A stretch of DNA of 64,000 nt from Siphonodentalium dalli (GCA_032622095.1 CP136067.1:123599030-123663029); one strand, 5' to 3'; shown: positions 20,201 to 28,404, counted from the stretch's first letter. Numbers and translations are program-made. The notes: generated by a model not told the origin, from the letters alone.

Positions 20201-21643
20201 CTGGTGAAATATGGTACCAAAATAAGCCAGTAGGGCGTGATAAACTCCGTCTTTTCATGCCAAACCTGAGCGAAAAAATCCTCATATCCAAACGTTACAC
20301 CAATCACAGTATCCGTGTTACAGGAGTTACAATTCTGGGCAGGGTAAATTTCAGCCCATCACAAATTATGGCTGTAACCGGGCATAAGTCAGTCTCGTCC
20401 CTCTCTGTGTATCAACGAGTTTCTGACAGGGAGAAAATGGCGATGGGTGAGGCCATCGGTGGTAGTGTTTCACGTGACTCACTTGTGCCATACAATCCGC
20501 CCGTAAATCCGAGATCTGCGTGTCCGCCTCATGATGACATGAACATTCCTCAAGTTCGACCAGTAATGTCGGGAACCCAAATAACTCGGCAAATACAGCA
20601 AAAATGTTCAACAACAACACAACAAATTGAAAAATGTGCAGGAAATGGCGGTGGTGTTTTGGACAAAGTAGGCCTATCCATTGAAAACGTCCAAATGTCC
20701 CTCGACAGCACTGGACATTACATGGGAGCTCCAATGTTTAGTGGATGTACCATTCACAACATTCACTTCGGCAGTCCTCCACATAATTGATGAGAAATCA
20801 AGAGAAATCCACTTACAAATTGTGCTACGATCATTCAAAACTTCCTGTGATTTTCTTGTTCTATTTATAAAACTACATTATTGATTTTTTCGTGACGTCA
20901 TTCACTGGGGGGCGCAACGGGTTTATAGCGTAAACATGAGAATGCTATAATATGACGCATCGGTTCCAGTATGAAACTGATTCTAGCTGTCACCACAAAA
21001 TTAAAGGGCTGTCAATGGAACATATACGTTATTGTGGTTGATTGACGGTAACATGGTGTGACATTGACGGCTTGGAGCCTATGTTCAACCTCGTCGCTAG
21101 CGCGACTCGGTTGAACATAGGCTCCAAGCCGTCAATGTCACACCATGTTACCGTCAATCAACCACAATAACTTATAGTGTTATCAACAGAAATAGAGCTT
21201 AGGTACCATATTGTTATGAGAAAGTGCTTGCATAAAGTCCCAACCCTACAAAATGTCTGTTTGAAAAATGGCAAGAAATGTCATTTTTCTCAAAACTATT
21301 TTACAATGGCGATAATAACTCCTAAATGAACCCATTTACAGTTTCTGATCGACAATTAAAAACAAATCCCAAAACTTTGTAGGGCCTTAATTCTTTTTAG
21401 TTGAATTATTATTTCTTGATATCTGTACTAAGTGCATTCAATTGATATGCCTCTCTTTGTGTTCCTTTAGGTTGGAAATACAGCAAAGGGTTTGTTGACG
21501 CAGACATGATAAAGGAACACCTCCCAGCTGAATCAGACGATACCTTAATACTCATGTGTGGACCACCTCCAATGATCAATTTCGCCTGCGAACCAAATCT
21601 CGACAAACTCGGCTATGCCAAGAAAAACAGATTTGCCTTCTAA
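6632..21643 (+). CDS. CYB5R3: NADH-cytochrome b5 reductase (CYB5R3-like), 3' seven exons
   Basis: The product is a FAD enzyme that passes electrons from NADH to cytochrome b5 for fatty-acid desaturation, sterol synthesis and haem-protein reduction, typically at the ER or outer mitochondrial membrane. Join: 6632-6704, 8636-8742, 9164-9293, 14084-14167, 16002-16087, 18314-18413, 21471-21643. All junctions are GT-AG, phases agree, and the product is 250 residues ending in RFAF. Motifs, numbered from the first visible residue: FAD-binding RPYT at 41-44, GGKMSQ at 73-78, NADH-binding [11 protein letters not shown] at 125-135 and CGPPPM at 223-228. Vertebrate CYB5R3 is about 300 residues, so some 50 N-terminal residues (membrane anchor and start) are missing from the window. 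CYB5R1 or CYB5R2 affinity cannot be excluded. Introns carry many foldback repeats and a Crypton. Confidence 0.95.
6751..6807. repeat. 57-bp perfect palindrome in a CYB5R intron
   Basis: Two exactly complementary 28-nt arms (ATTTGAAGTTGTGAACACTA...) are separated by a single A. It begins 46 bp after the exon donor at 6704. Confidence 0.88.
6870..7375 (+). repeat. Family E dispersed repeat, copy 2
   Basis: The block order is the same as in copy 1, with an added ~45-bp duplication around 'aaatgttgataaata' at 7165-7215. It lies in the first visible CYB5R intron. Confidence 0.75.
7909..8010. repeat. Family A right half (copy 2)
   Basis: Only the right arm is present, from GAGAGCTTTCCGATGAATGG to a decayed end 'gagtattaccata'. 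It abuts the poly-C element that starts at 8016. Confidence 0.75.
8016..8360. repeat. TIR element with a C34 tract in its middle
   Basis: Inverted ends read TAGGGTTGCCACGACTAT on the left and ATAATCATGGCAAGCCTA on the right, with further inverted 'gttagtcgattaatc' blocks inside. The centre holds 34 consecutive C at 8237-8270. There is no ORF. It sits between two family A copies. Confidence 0.7.
8366..8578. repeat. Family A full-length (copy 3)
   Basis: This is a 213-bp palindrome of the 'aaataatcgactcctta' subfamily with TA flanks. It ends 57 bp before the next CYB5R exon. Confidence 0.88.
8636..8742 (+). CDS. CYB5R3: CYB5R exon 2 of 7
   Basis: The acceptor is ctttcag and the donor GTGAGG. 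It encodes [20 protein letters not shown] through DLVVK and includes the FAD-contacting RPYT motif. It ends in phase 0. Confidence 0.95.
8856..9108. repeat. Family B compact copy (copy 3) with a perfect 8-bp TSD
   Basis: The two hairpins are joined almost directly, without the usual spacer. It is flanked by GCATGCCA at 8848-8855 and again at 9109-9116, an exact 8-bp target-site duplication. This is the clearest evidence for hAT-like mobilisation of the family. Confidence 0.88.
9164..9293 (+). CDS. CYB5R3: CYB5R exon 3 of 7
   Basis: The acceptor is ttctag and the donor GTAAGC. It encodes [20 protein letters not shown] through VYGGS, including the GGKMSQ FAD-phosphate motif. It ends in phase 1. 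Confidence 0.95.
9314..9764 (+). repeat. Intronic ~450-bp duplication, copy 1
   Basis: It is nearly identical to 11791-12255, in the same orientation and the same intron. It starts TCAGCTGTGTATTATAGCTA and ends GGAAGGGGCGTGATA. The other copy has a 13-bp insertion ('gtacattaaatga') and a few substitutions. Confidence 0.9.
9783..10208. repeat. Family B full-length (copy 4)
   Basis: Both hairpins and the spacer are present, with outer ends CAAGTCTG and GACTTG. The flanking 8-mers no longer match cleanly. Confidence 0.8.
10228..10440 (+). repeat. Family D TTAA element, left part
   Basis: It starts TTAACCCTTTCTATACTAAA, the same end as the tandem-repeat element at 46354-46819. The block 'ttcagataataagttcaaca' is shared in inverse orientation. 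No clear right end is seen. Confidence 0.6.
10487..10809. repeat. Family B (copy 5), right hairpin truncated
   Basis: The left hairpin and spacer are intact. The second hairpin breaks off after 'aagcagaatgag' at about 10809, where unrelated sequence begins. Confidence 0.72.
10850..11320. repeat. Family B (copy 6)
   Basis: The first hairpin carries a short insertion ('acattttttatttactg' region, about 10890-10905). The spacer and second hairpin are complete. Confidence 0.78.
11365..11574. repeat. Family A full-length (copy 4)
   Basis: This is a 210-bp palindrome of the 'aattaatcgacctctta' subfamily, with TA flanks and a few substitutions near the loop. Confidence 0.88.
11791..12255 (+). repeat. 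Intronic ~450-bp duplication, copy 2
   Basis: This is the second copy of 9314-9764, displaced by about 2.48 kb. The sequence flanking the two copies is not duplicated. Confidence 0.9.
12596..12716. repeat. Family A short form (copy 5)
   Basis: Only the outer ~60 bp of each arm remain, meeting at 'aacttttcaaatcctgaaaagtt', a 121-bp hairpin. The last bases are mutated (ttactct). Confidence 0.82.
13015..13210. repeat. Two-copy tandem repeat, period 116 bp
   Basis: ACATTAGTTGTAGCAGTCCT starts at 13015 and again at 13131, followed by matching 'cgaatttggccayggcaata' and 'tgtagaatc.ataatgcca' blocks. Confidence 0.8.
13255..13810. repeat. Dispersed repeat with a tgtccgtc-rich head
   Basis: A C-run/G-run pair precedes 'ggtatattggaatcggcttg' and a (tctgtccg) stretch, then two diverged blocks with 'aacctgtgcacctgcmattat'. 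Related pieces lie at 24510-24790, 25540-25750 and 26583-26625. The shared end is 'tatccttagtcccattggga'. The 70-codon frame in it looks fortuitous. The class is unassigned. Confidence 0.6.
13812..13950. repeat. Family B right hairpin only (copy 7)
   Basis: It begins 'gaggcctaagcagaatgatg' and ends near 'cacactatattcaggctt'. The left half of the element is absent. Confidence 0.7.
14084..14167 (+). CDS. CYB5R3: CYB5R exon 4 of 7
   Basis: The acceptor is gttttcag and the donor GTAAAT. It encodes [16 protein letters not shown] through GMIAGGT, opening the NADH-binding domain. It ends in phase 1, splitting the Gly codon of the nucleotide loop. Confidence 0.95.
14170..15235. other. CYB5R intron DNA with diverged repeats
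   Basis: 14815-14950 resembles one arm of the inverted-repeat element at 54950-55437 ('aaaaagttccca', 'gatctctacrggc'). 15090-15190 resembles 37185-37265 ('atgactgttgagaagata'). No coding exon is recognised. Confidence 0.45.
15238..15674. repeat. Family B full-length (copy 8)
   Basis: Outer ends are CAAGCCTGAGTTTAGTGTG and a diverged complement ending GGCTTG. The second hairpin has lost most of its right arm. Flanking 8-mers do not match. Confidence 0.8.
15801..15963. repeat. Family A (copy 6), shortened
   Basis: The left arm is complete and the right arm lacks the central and terminal parts ('gagtcgattactgta'). Confidence 0.8.
16002..16087 (+). CDS. CYB5R3: CYB5R exon 5 of 7
   Basis: The acceptor is tttgtcag and the donor GTAAAA. 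It encodes [20 protein letters not shown] through LLFANQ, completing the NADH-binding loop. It ends in phase 0. Confidence 0.95.
16156..16181 (+). repeat. G26 homopolymer
   Basis: Twenty-six consecutive G are followed by gtaggtaggta. It lies 68 bp after an exon donor. Confidence 0.9.
16237..16520 (+). repeat. TTAA element related to 26119-26554, left part
   Basis: It starts TTAAAGGCCTATTTAATTTT and shares 'gttttggagcttcctctttcaaatggtata' blocks, broken into shorter matches, with the 26-kb copy. The right terminus is lost. Confidence 0.6.
16839..17041. repeat. Family A full-length (copy 7)
   Basis: This is a 203-bp palindrome of the 'aaataatcgactcctta' subfamily with TA flanks. It lacks the 'atttagtcgg' block in the left arm. 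Confidence 0.87.
17809..18266. repeat. Family B full-length (copy 9)
   Basis: This is one of the best-preserved copies, with outer ends CAAGCCTGAGTTTAGTGTG and CACTAAACTCAGGCTTG, two hairpins and the full spacer. It lies just upstream of a CYB5R exon. Confidence 0.88.
18314..18413 (+). CDS. CYB5R3: CYB5R exon 6 of 7
   Basis: The acceptor is ttttacag and the donor GTAAGT. It encodes [20 protein letters not shown] through DKAEE. It ends in phase 1. Its 3' half and donor are repeated twice downstream. Confidence 0.95.
18359..18605 (+). repeat. 83-bp x 3 tandem duplication across an exon-intron boundary
   Basis: The exon 3' end plus donor plus 29 intronic bases starts at 18359, 18442 and 18525, each copy containing GAGGAAGGTAAGTTATGATA. 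Only the first copy is joined to an acceptor. Reading on past the first donor meets an in-frame stop within about seven codons. Confidence 0.93.
19417..20790 (+). CDS. Crypton-type tyrosine recombinase (DUF3504-like)
   Basis: This intact, intronless ORF gives 457 residues from ATG 19417. The frame is open from 19294, but the upstream start there would be GTG, so 19417 is chosen. It resembles animal Crypton recombinases, the source of the domains in KCTD1, ZMYM and QRICH1 proteins. Candidate catalytic residues, numbered from ATG 19417: Arg172/173 (FCRRANEN), His297 and Arg300 (HSIR), His323 (TGHKS) and nucleophile Tyr332 (SVYQR). The N-terminal ~120 residues look like a SAM-like core-binding domain. 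A tail after residue ~350 is low in recognisable motifs. It lies in the last CYB5R intron, same strand. No TIR was found, as expected for Cryptons. Confidence 0.88.
   Translation: MKRFADHSMDEIISKRANNIPKNTQSSNAVDARTLREYLQEKKQDTNFETFDAVKLNEHLCHFYMDARSKKGEMYKASTFENIRHALNRYLKSPPQMKKIDIITNAEFAEANECFKTAMSEIKLHGKGDITHHDQIEDDDLKQIYNSLYLSPRTPYGLFNRVQMNIRLYFCRRANENMELMTKDSFSIHQYPDGRKYVLKKKDELTKNHRGGDKETFSGHMPADLDENDNCPVKTFETYLRKLNPACGRLWQYPKDSFEDYPGEIWYQNKPVGRDKLRLFMPNLSEKILISKRYTNHSIRVTGVTILGRVNFSPSQIMAVTGHKSVSSLSVYQRVSDREKMAMGEAIGGSVSRDSLVPYNPPVNPRSACPPHDDMNIPQVRPVMSGTQITRQIQQKCSTTTQQIEKCAGNGGGVLDKVGLSIENVQMSLDSTGHYMGAPMFSGCTIHNIHFGSPPHN
20800..21027. other. Crypton 3' flank
   Basis: This is AT-rich sequence after the recombinase stop with no recognised ORF. 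It probably includes the 3' end of the Crypton, but the boundary is not visible because no terminal repeat is seen. Confidence 0.4.
21028..21171. repeat. 144-bp near-perfect palindrome
   Basis: The left arm starts GTTATTGTGGTTGATTGACG and the right arm is its complement. The centre is CTCGTCGCTAGCGCGACTCG. Almost no arm divergence is visible. It lies about 300 bp before the terminal CYB5R exon. Confidence 0.93.
21471..21643 (+). CDS. CYB5R3: CYB5R terminal exon
   Basis: The acceptor is tcctttag. It encodes [20 protein letters not shown] through [15 protein letters not shown] and ends NRFAF with TAA at 21641-21643. The CGPPPM motif contacts NADH. Confidence 0.96.
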
Positions 21644-21737
21644 AACAATTACTGGAGGAATGAACAATGCCACCATTATTTATAATATTGCAATGATCTG
21701 GTTAGGCCTTCGAGCCATCTGCTATATGCTATTGAGT

Positions 21738-22130
21738 TAATTTATCCCTTTACCCAACAGAAGGGCCCTGTGCCAATGCATTCTCTTATATATGCGAGTC
21801 GACCATAGGTCGCCTCGCATATATAAGAGAATGCATTGGCTTAACACATTAAAAATTATAAAATTGTTAAAGAATGTAAGAAAAAATGGTAAAAAGTGTT
21901 AAAAAAATATTTTTTTTAGGCCAATGCATTCTCTTATATATGCGAGACGACCTATGGTCGACTCGCATATATAAGAGAATGCATTGGCACAGGGCATAAC
22001 TGTAACCATCACAATGTGGTCATTGAGCCGGTTCCAATGATATCCATATTTGTATGGTTCTATTAAGACAGACCGAAGATATTTTAGGCTGTTGAAGCTT
22101 TATTTGGCCGGTTTGTTGGGTAAAGGGTTA
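21738..22130. repeat. Family C relative with two 70-bp hairpins
   Basis: Ends read TTATCCCTTTACCCAACA and TTGTTGGGTAAAGGGTTATA. Inside are two near-perfect palindromes at about 21770-21841 and 21918-21990, both of the GCCAATGCATTCTCTTATAT type. Confidence 0.8.
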
Positions 22131-22344
22131 TAGGACAAAGCTGAAAAGTTGCTTTATTTTTGTAACAATATGCAACACATATCCCCAATAAGACTGTGAT
22201 TCAATGTTCAATGCCCCAGTTACAAGAATGGTAATAGTTGATCTATCGCTCACAACTGATGCTGTCTATTGATGTCCTATACTATAAACAGAATTAAACC
22301 TCTTTCTCAATTAAGTACAGTCTTTATTGAGGGGGAAATTAAAA

Positions 22345-22765
22345 TTAAAGGTACTTAATCCGATTCGATGGTCCCCATATAATCAGAATCCAACAATACA
22401 TTTTTAGAAATGCCGCTTCAGTTATCAGAATCAATTAATTGCTAAAAAATAATGCTAACCACTGTCAACTAGCATAAAATTGCCTGAAACGTGTTATTTA
22501 TCAACATGTTGTTCGACGAAATTTGGCCTTATTATCAACAGAAAGCCTCTTTATTTTAGAGTTATCCATCTTCATCCGCAAATTGGTCCAAGATCATCAG
22601 CTCGTCGACTGTTTGCTGGGCCACTAATAATTCTCGATGGTGAAAAATAATAGTTTTCAAAAATCGATATTATAATAATAGTTTTGATAGGTGGGTTCCT
22701 CGACTCGAATCAAATATTTTTTACCCCCCGAATCCAAAGTAATTGAGCGGCTCTTAATCGGATTA
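22345..22765 (-). repeat. Family E dispersed repeat, inverted (copy 3)
   Basis: It carries the family E block order on the minus strand ('aaatgccgcttcagttatca', 'ttttaccccccgaatcc'). Confidence 0.78.
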
Positions 22766-23412
22766 TGCATCTTTAATTTCTGATTGCTTTCTGTTGAAGC
22801 ATCAGTTAAATGTGGCAGAAATCATTTAGAAGTCCTTTGAATCACAACATATTATTACACATTTTGTTATATCTTATCATGGTGCTTTCAAAATTTAATT
22901 GGTTTATATGCACTTTTATTCCATCATATGAAGCACTGATTGCTTTAGTACTGCCTTGGTTTTTGCTATCTTTGATTTGTGAATTGCTCAGGATGACCAG
23001 ATGAGGGAAACAAGCGCCTATTTGACTGAATATTATATGGCAGCCTTTCCTATCCATTTCCTTCTTGCTATGGGAACAACTGTAAGGAGCAGAGTAATTT
23101 GAATCATCGTCTGCAGTACTCTCGAATTAATTCCCTTAGATGAATACATCTACTCTCCAAAATCATATGATTGTATCATTGCTGAGAAAAGAGTGATTTT
23201 ATCCTGTTCTTTGCAACTTGAAATGAAATAAATATTATGAATGCAGAAAGTATATTACAAATTTCAAATTCTGTTAAGAATGTGATCTCCCATATTTATT
23301 TTTTTCTCTCAAACTTTTAAGTTAATATATCAGGAAAGGTTACGAGATGTTAAGTATAAGAATTCTAATTTATATTCTTATCACTGGTAAAAAGTACCAA
23401 CCTGTGGGTTAT

Positions 23413-23853
23413 TATACCTTTCAAGACGGGAGCTGCGCTGGTGCAGCATTAACCCTTTGAGTGCCAGGGGCCGATCTCATCGGCCCTAAACCTACAAAAT
23501 AAGTCTGTTAAAGAATATAAGAATAAATTATTAAAATTGTAAAAAAAACAATTGTTAGGCCAATGCATTCTCTTATATATGCGAGGCGACCTATGGTCGA
23601 CTCGCATATATAAGAGAATGCATTGGCACAGGGTATATGGGTTGATACAAAAATCGACCTGGCACTGAAAGGGTTAAAGATCCTGTCTCCCATAGGGAGC
23701 CTCGCATATATAAAAGAATGCACTGGCTTACAAGGTGAAGGTAAATATTGTTAGGCCAATGTATTCTCTTATACATGTGAGCCTCACTATATAAGAGAAT
23801 GTATTGCACAGGGTTTTCTCAAAAATTCAGAAAGCTCCTGGCATGGAAGGGTT
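23413..23853. repeat. Family C element split by a second TTAA element
   Basis: The outer element runs from 'acctttcaagacgggagctg' to 'gcatggaagggttaa'. It is interrupted at its internal GCAGCATTAAAGATCC site by the element at 23449-23677. Uninterrupted copies have the intact site at about 39888 and 44092. Confidence 0.85.
23449..23677. mobile_element. TTAA-bounded piggyBac-like MITE, nested
   Basis: It begins TTAACCCTTTGAGTGCCAGG and ends GGCACTGAAAGGGTTAA, with an internal ~70-bp hairpin and a small 'ggggccgatctcatcggccc' hairpin. The TTAA is duplicated at the insertion site. Relatives: 31788-32027 (inverted) and 41396-41825. Confidence 0.87.
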
Positions 23854-24454
23854 AACAATTTTCTGATTGTGATTTCATTATATGAATGTTACTGAATGAA
23901 AAACATCATAATAAAAACCATGATGCCATTTAGTTTTATAAACTACTTGACTCGACGTGAGCAGTTTACATTTCAGTGAAAGTTGAAAAATGACCATTGA
24001 AAGTTTTAACATCATTGATATTTGAAGTAATCAAGGAGCTATGCCTATGATATAATATTCCCTGATGGGATTACTAGCATTAATTTTGTTATTTAGCAGA
24101 TTATTTTTTAGACTATGGGGCATTGATGGAGGAGGATGGTGATGTTTAGAGTTGGCCTCAATGCAGCTTCAAAATCTATTGTCGATGGTCTTCCTTGAAG
24201 AGCAGATGAGAAATCATTCTATTTTTTGAGTTGCACATGTTAATGTGATTTTGGTCCTTTGAAGCCAACTTTTTTCTCAGTGATAAGTATATGATGTTCT
24301 GCTGATGTATGGATAATGGGTTATAATGAATTCTGTGTGTGCTGAATGACGAATGTGAATGCTTGGCTATTTATAGTTCCATCATATTGATATTGATATT
24401 GATATTTTGTATAATAATGATTATCTGCTTTATGTCAGTAGTGGTATGCTCACC

Positions 24455-24460
24455 AATAAA
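24455..24460 (+). terminator. Candidate poly(A) signal AATAAA
   Basis: AATAAA is followed by a 'tctgtcgagtgacttt' GT-rich stretch. This is one of several candidates for CYB5R and is not decisive. Confidence 0.3.
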
Positions 24461-24509
24461 TCTATGAACACTTCATTCTGTCGAGTGACTTTATTATACC
24501 CCATGTAAC

Positions 24510-25750
24510 AAGGTTGTGGAGGGGGGGGGGGGTATACTGGAATTAACTTTTCTGTCCATCCATCCATCCGTGGACGCAACATTATCCTAGCTTGTATTCC
24601 TTCATTTTTCAGTCAATTTTTTTAAACATTGCACTGTACCATGGGAACCTGTGCACCTGCATTTATGAGGTCCGTCCTGACTTTTTTTTTTCCAACCATG
24701 TAATTTTGTCCAAACTTGTATATCTTCATATTCTGGTCAATGTTTTTGAAACTTGGTGCAATTATTGACCATCATATAAACCAATCTCCATTTATCTCCC
24801 TCCATAAGACTTCTGCTACTGGCAACATTTTACCCACATTTTGTGGATTTGCGCAATATTAATATATACCAAGTGAACAGAGCCACATGTTGACCTTATC
24901 TAGCACACAAAATATCAAACAAGAATTGTGTAATTTCTTATCTTAAGTTTGGAAAGTCCCGCTATAACCAAAGAACTATATTGCAGAATGGTGTGATTTG
25001 GTTCAATGCACAAGGACAACAACACGAATGGCCAACAAACAAGAGTTCTAATTTGCTGCCATTTTACTGAGTAGCATGCGAAAACCGTCAACAAGACTAC
25101 CACTCTAATTCTCCATTCTGTCAATAAGTTTTATTGAGGGAATTGTTCTCAAAGCACAGGAAATCTGACAGAGTCAGAAAGGAAGTATAACTGGTGCACT
25201 CTGTTAGAGATTGCATCGGAGCCTGTGCACCAAGCTGCAAAACAGAGTTCAGTCCCCTCGCTATGCTACCTGACCGCTGCCGGCATATGTATTTTATTAA
25301 TTAAATCTAACATTTTTTATTGAAGTGTTTTATCAGTTACAATTCATTCTGGCTTTATCTAGACAATTTTCAAATGAATATGGACAGTTCAGTTTCTCAG
25401 AATAAGGCAGAATGAATCGTAACCTACAAAAGTCTCAAATAAATAATTGTGCGATTTACTCACATTATGTGTAGGTGTGGGCAGCAGTAAGTCCTGCAAG
25501 CAGGGGGACTGAATTCCACCCTCTGTGTTAAGTGGTATTCCGTATTCCATGGGGGTGGGGGGGCTTCCCTATTTTCCACTTAGAAATGTTTGGTAAAATC
25601 CGTAATTGCGTCAGATGTGCAAGCTTTCTATTAGTCAATTTCTATGAAACTTGGCAGATATTTATCACCATGGCAACCTGTACACCTGAGATTATGAGAT
25701 TGGTTGGACATATTTTAGTGGAGTTAATATCACCCTTTTTGACTTGTCAA
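24510..25750. repeat. Diverged dispersed repeats, no gene
   Basis: 24510-24790 and 25540-25750 are relatives of the repeat at 13255-13810 ('ccatgggaacctgtgcacct', 'ccatggcaacctgtacacct'). 24845-25170 repeats parts of 2590-3000. No exon is recognised. Confidence 0.55.
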
Positions 25751-26042
25751 TTTGTTTCTGCTACCAGATTACATATACATACTTTGATAGAAAGAACCAT
25801 CTCGTTTTAAACAGACATGGTTTGATCGAACCCCAAAATTATATTATATAGTATACATACTTCAGTATTAAAAGTTAAGAGGTATCATGTTCGAAGTTCT
25901 AATTTTTATGACTTCAATGTGTCTTTTTGGGACATAACGCTAAAAGAAAGGTAGTTCAGGTATTTATCGACCCATTTCTCTACCAGGGAAAAATCTAAAT
26001 CAAATATAAGGTGTGTTTTGGAATGCAAACTGCCATGTGGCT

Positions 26043-26122
26043 TTAACACGTTGACTGCCGACCACAAGTTATCTCGTACATTTTGCATGTAATTGAATGG
26101 GGGTTGGCAGTCAACGTGTTAA
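26043..26122. mobile_element. 80-bp TTAA-bounded MITE
   Basis: It starts TTAACACGTTGACTGCC and ends GGCAGTCAACGTGTTAA, a 17-bp perfect inverted repeat. A related right half is embedded in the family A copy at 51871-51980. Confidence 0.88.
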
Positions 26123-26554
26123 AGGCCCACTTAATTTTCTAATCACCAGATAACATATACAACATATTACATGTTATATACCATTTGAAAGAGGAAGCTC
26201 CAAAATAATGTAATATCAACTTATCCAGTAGTGTAAACTGAACATGTGGTTTTTGTCAAGGCTCCGTGTGTTCTGTGCTTAATTTCAATCTTGTCTGTAC
26301 TGTCAGTTTATTCTCAATGGAAGAGGAATAACTGTTATCTCTTAGTTGTTAATTATGATGCATTCTGGGGTAAATAACAGGAGAATCTTGGGGTGATTGA
26401 GAGTCTCAATCACTTGGTGGACACTCCTAGGCCACAGCCGTTCCGTATTCTGGTGGAATATATATATTTTTGGTTCCTCTTCTAAATGGTATATAATATG
26501 GAATATGTTATGTATAATGTGATCTGGGTATTGGAAACTTAAGTGGGCCTTTAA
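26119..26554. mobile_element. TTAA-bounded element, shares a TTAA with its neighbour
   Basis: Ends are TTAAAGGCCCACTTAA and TTAAGTGGGCCTTTAA, 16-bp perfect inverted repeats. Its left TTAA (26119-26122) is also the right TTAA of the preceding element. A truncated relative lies at 16237-16520. Confidence 0.87.
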
Positions 26555-26559
26555 TATGG

Positions 26560-28400
26560 CTACCTTACTTGTAGCCCATGTTCACTGCGGCTGGGTATCC
26601 TTAGTCCCATTGGGACAGTCATACATCGAGTTAGCCATGTTTAGATGTGTTAGTGCAACCTCTACATTCCTTGGAAGAGCTCTATAATCTATTGAAAACA
26701 GGGATAACGCTGGACAGAAAATTATTTTTGACAACTTTTTGGCAATTTCTGAATTTGCTTTGGCCAAACTGAGAAACCAAATTATAGGGTCATTGAGAAA
26801 ACTGAAACTAAAACAAAACAGATATAACTGATCAATTTTGTGCTGGAAAAAAATAAAGTAGGTTCAGCCGGTAACGTATTATATGTGTGAACATAAATGA
26901 GCAGTGATTTGCCCAGTCTCATTGAAACTAGACCAAGATTATTTATTAATCAATTGGTTTGGGTTTAAAAGACCAGATCAATAGAAATTGGAGACTATTT
27001 TAAAACATTTAATACTGACAAGTAGGGGAATGTTCAGATAAGTTCAATTGGCCATTTGTTGAACTTATTATCTGATATTGCCTCAAATGACTGAATATGA
27101 ACCTTATGTATTGTGTTCTTGTATTATCAAAACACCCTCCAAATGAATAATAGACCATTCCAATGTATATAGTTTATAACTGAATGGGAGAATCCCATCA
27201 TTAATCGGAAGATTACAAATATATAAATAATGAGGGCCCAATCTGCATTTGGTTGTCTATGACCTATGTTTCATAAACATGTTAGTATAGACAAAATAAG
27301 TTCTTCAAAGTTTCAGAGCAATGCTTTTCTTCTTTGTTAAGGGAAATGAAAACGAAAAAGATTAAAAAGAAATAATTTATTGAATTTTATAATGATGTAC
27401 ATCACAAGTTTCAATTAAATGATAGAATACAAACATCACAGCCATAAGCAGAATTGGATTTAAAAAACATAATAAACATTTGAGAGAAATAAACTGATAA
27501 TATCAATATAAAAATTTCTGCCAAACGGCACGCGATCCCACAAGAATTTGCATCAGAGATTCGAGGTCCAGTTGCAGTAGCTACATGAAACATGGGCATG
27601 GATTTAAAATGAATTAATTGTAACTGGCTATCATACACAACACTGTTGAGGATGTCTTGTCAAACAAAATATTCAACAGGACCAACCAAAGTTTTTGTGC
27701 CATTGCGGTAAAAATTGAAGCAATTTTTTGTGCTATTGTGATCAAAATTCACAAAAATATTAACATATTTGTTCAAATTATCGCGCTCAAAATTCACGAA
27801 ATTAACAAATTAAGTGCCGTAATCCACCAACAATATGCAGACCTGTCTTGTTTCCAAACTCGATCAAGACAGTTTTGAGCAAGTCTCATATATACCCAAT
27901 ATCAACAAAATCAGTTGATATTCGTTCCAAGTTATTGCACTATATAACACCATTTTGTAGAATCAACCTCGCCAAAACAAATTCAACCAAAAAGTAATTT
28001 CTAGCCAGCGCAAAACGATAATTATGTGAGATACCCATATTACCAAAAATAAACTGATCCTCTGAACGTTATTTAGGTGAACATTGTGGCTGCTTAAAAT
28101 TACTTCAGATTGAATATCTGGTTACCAAATCAGAATATTACAACTGTAAACAAATAAAACAAAAGAACAGATACATGGTTTGAATCTCTGATAAGATTGA
28201 TGACCGCATGATGGCATGATGCATGCAAGGCTCGGTGTATAAGAACTTTATATATCACATTGACAATTATACATATAGAAAAACAAATAGTTCAAATGAG
28301 GATTGGATAACAAGCCATAAGCCTATGGCTTTTATAAAAATCCTTTCCTCCAACTTGGAGAGTATGGAAAACAAAGTAAATTTTACAATCAAATTAAACA
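26560..28400. other. Intergenic; no gene recognised
   Basis: 26583-26625 carries the 'tatccttagtcccattggga' end of the 13-kb repeat. 27020-27195 is an inverted family D fragment ('gaacttattatctga', 'aactgaatgggagaat'). The remainder is AT-rich, with no open frame above 75 codons. Confidence 0.45.
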
Positions 28401-28404
28401 TATA

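Larger units (their letters stand above)
21644..24475 (+). other. Probable CYB5R 3' UTR and downstream region
   Basis: No ORF is recognised. Earlier AATAAA-like hexamers exist (for example near 23228), so the true end may be closer. It contains a double hairpin, an inverted family E copy and a nested family C insertion. Confidence 0.4.

Noticed and set aside
19519-20734. Minus-strand frames of 108-122 codons under the Crypton ORF
   Set aside because: They are shadows of the plus-strand recombinase.
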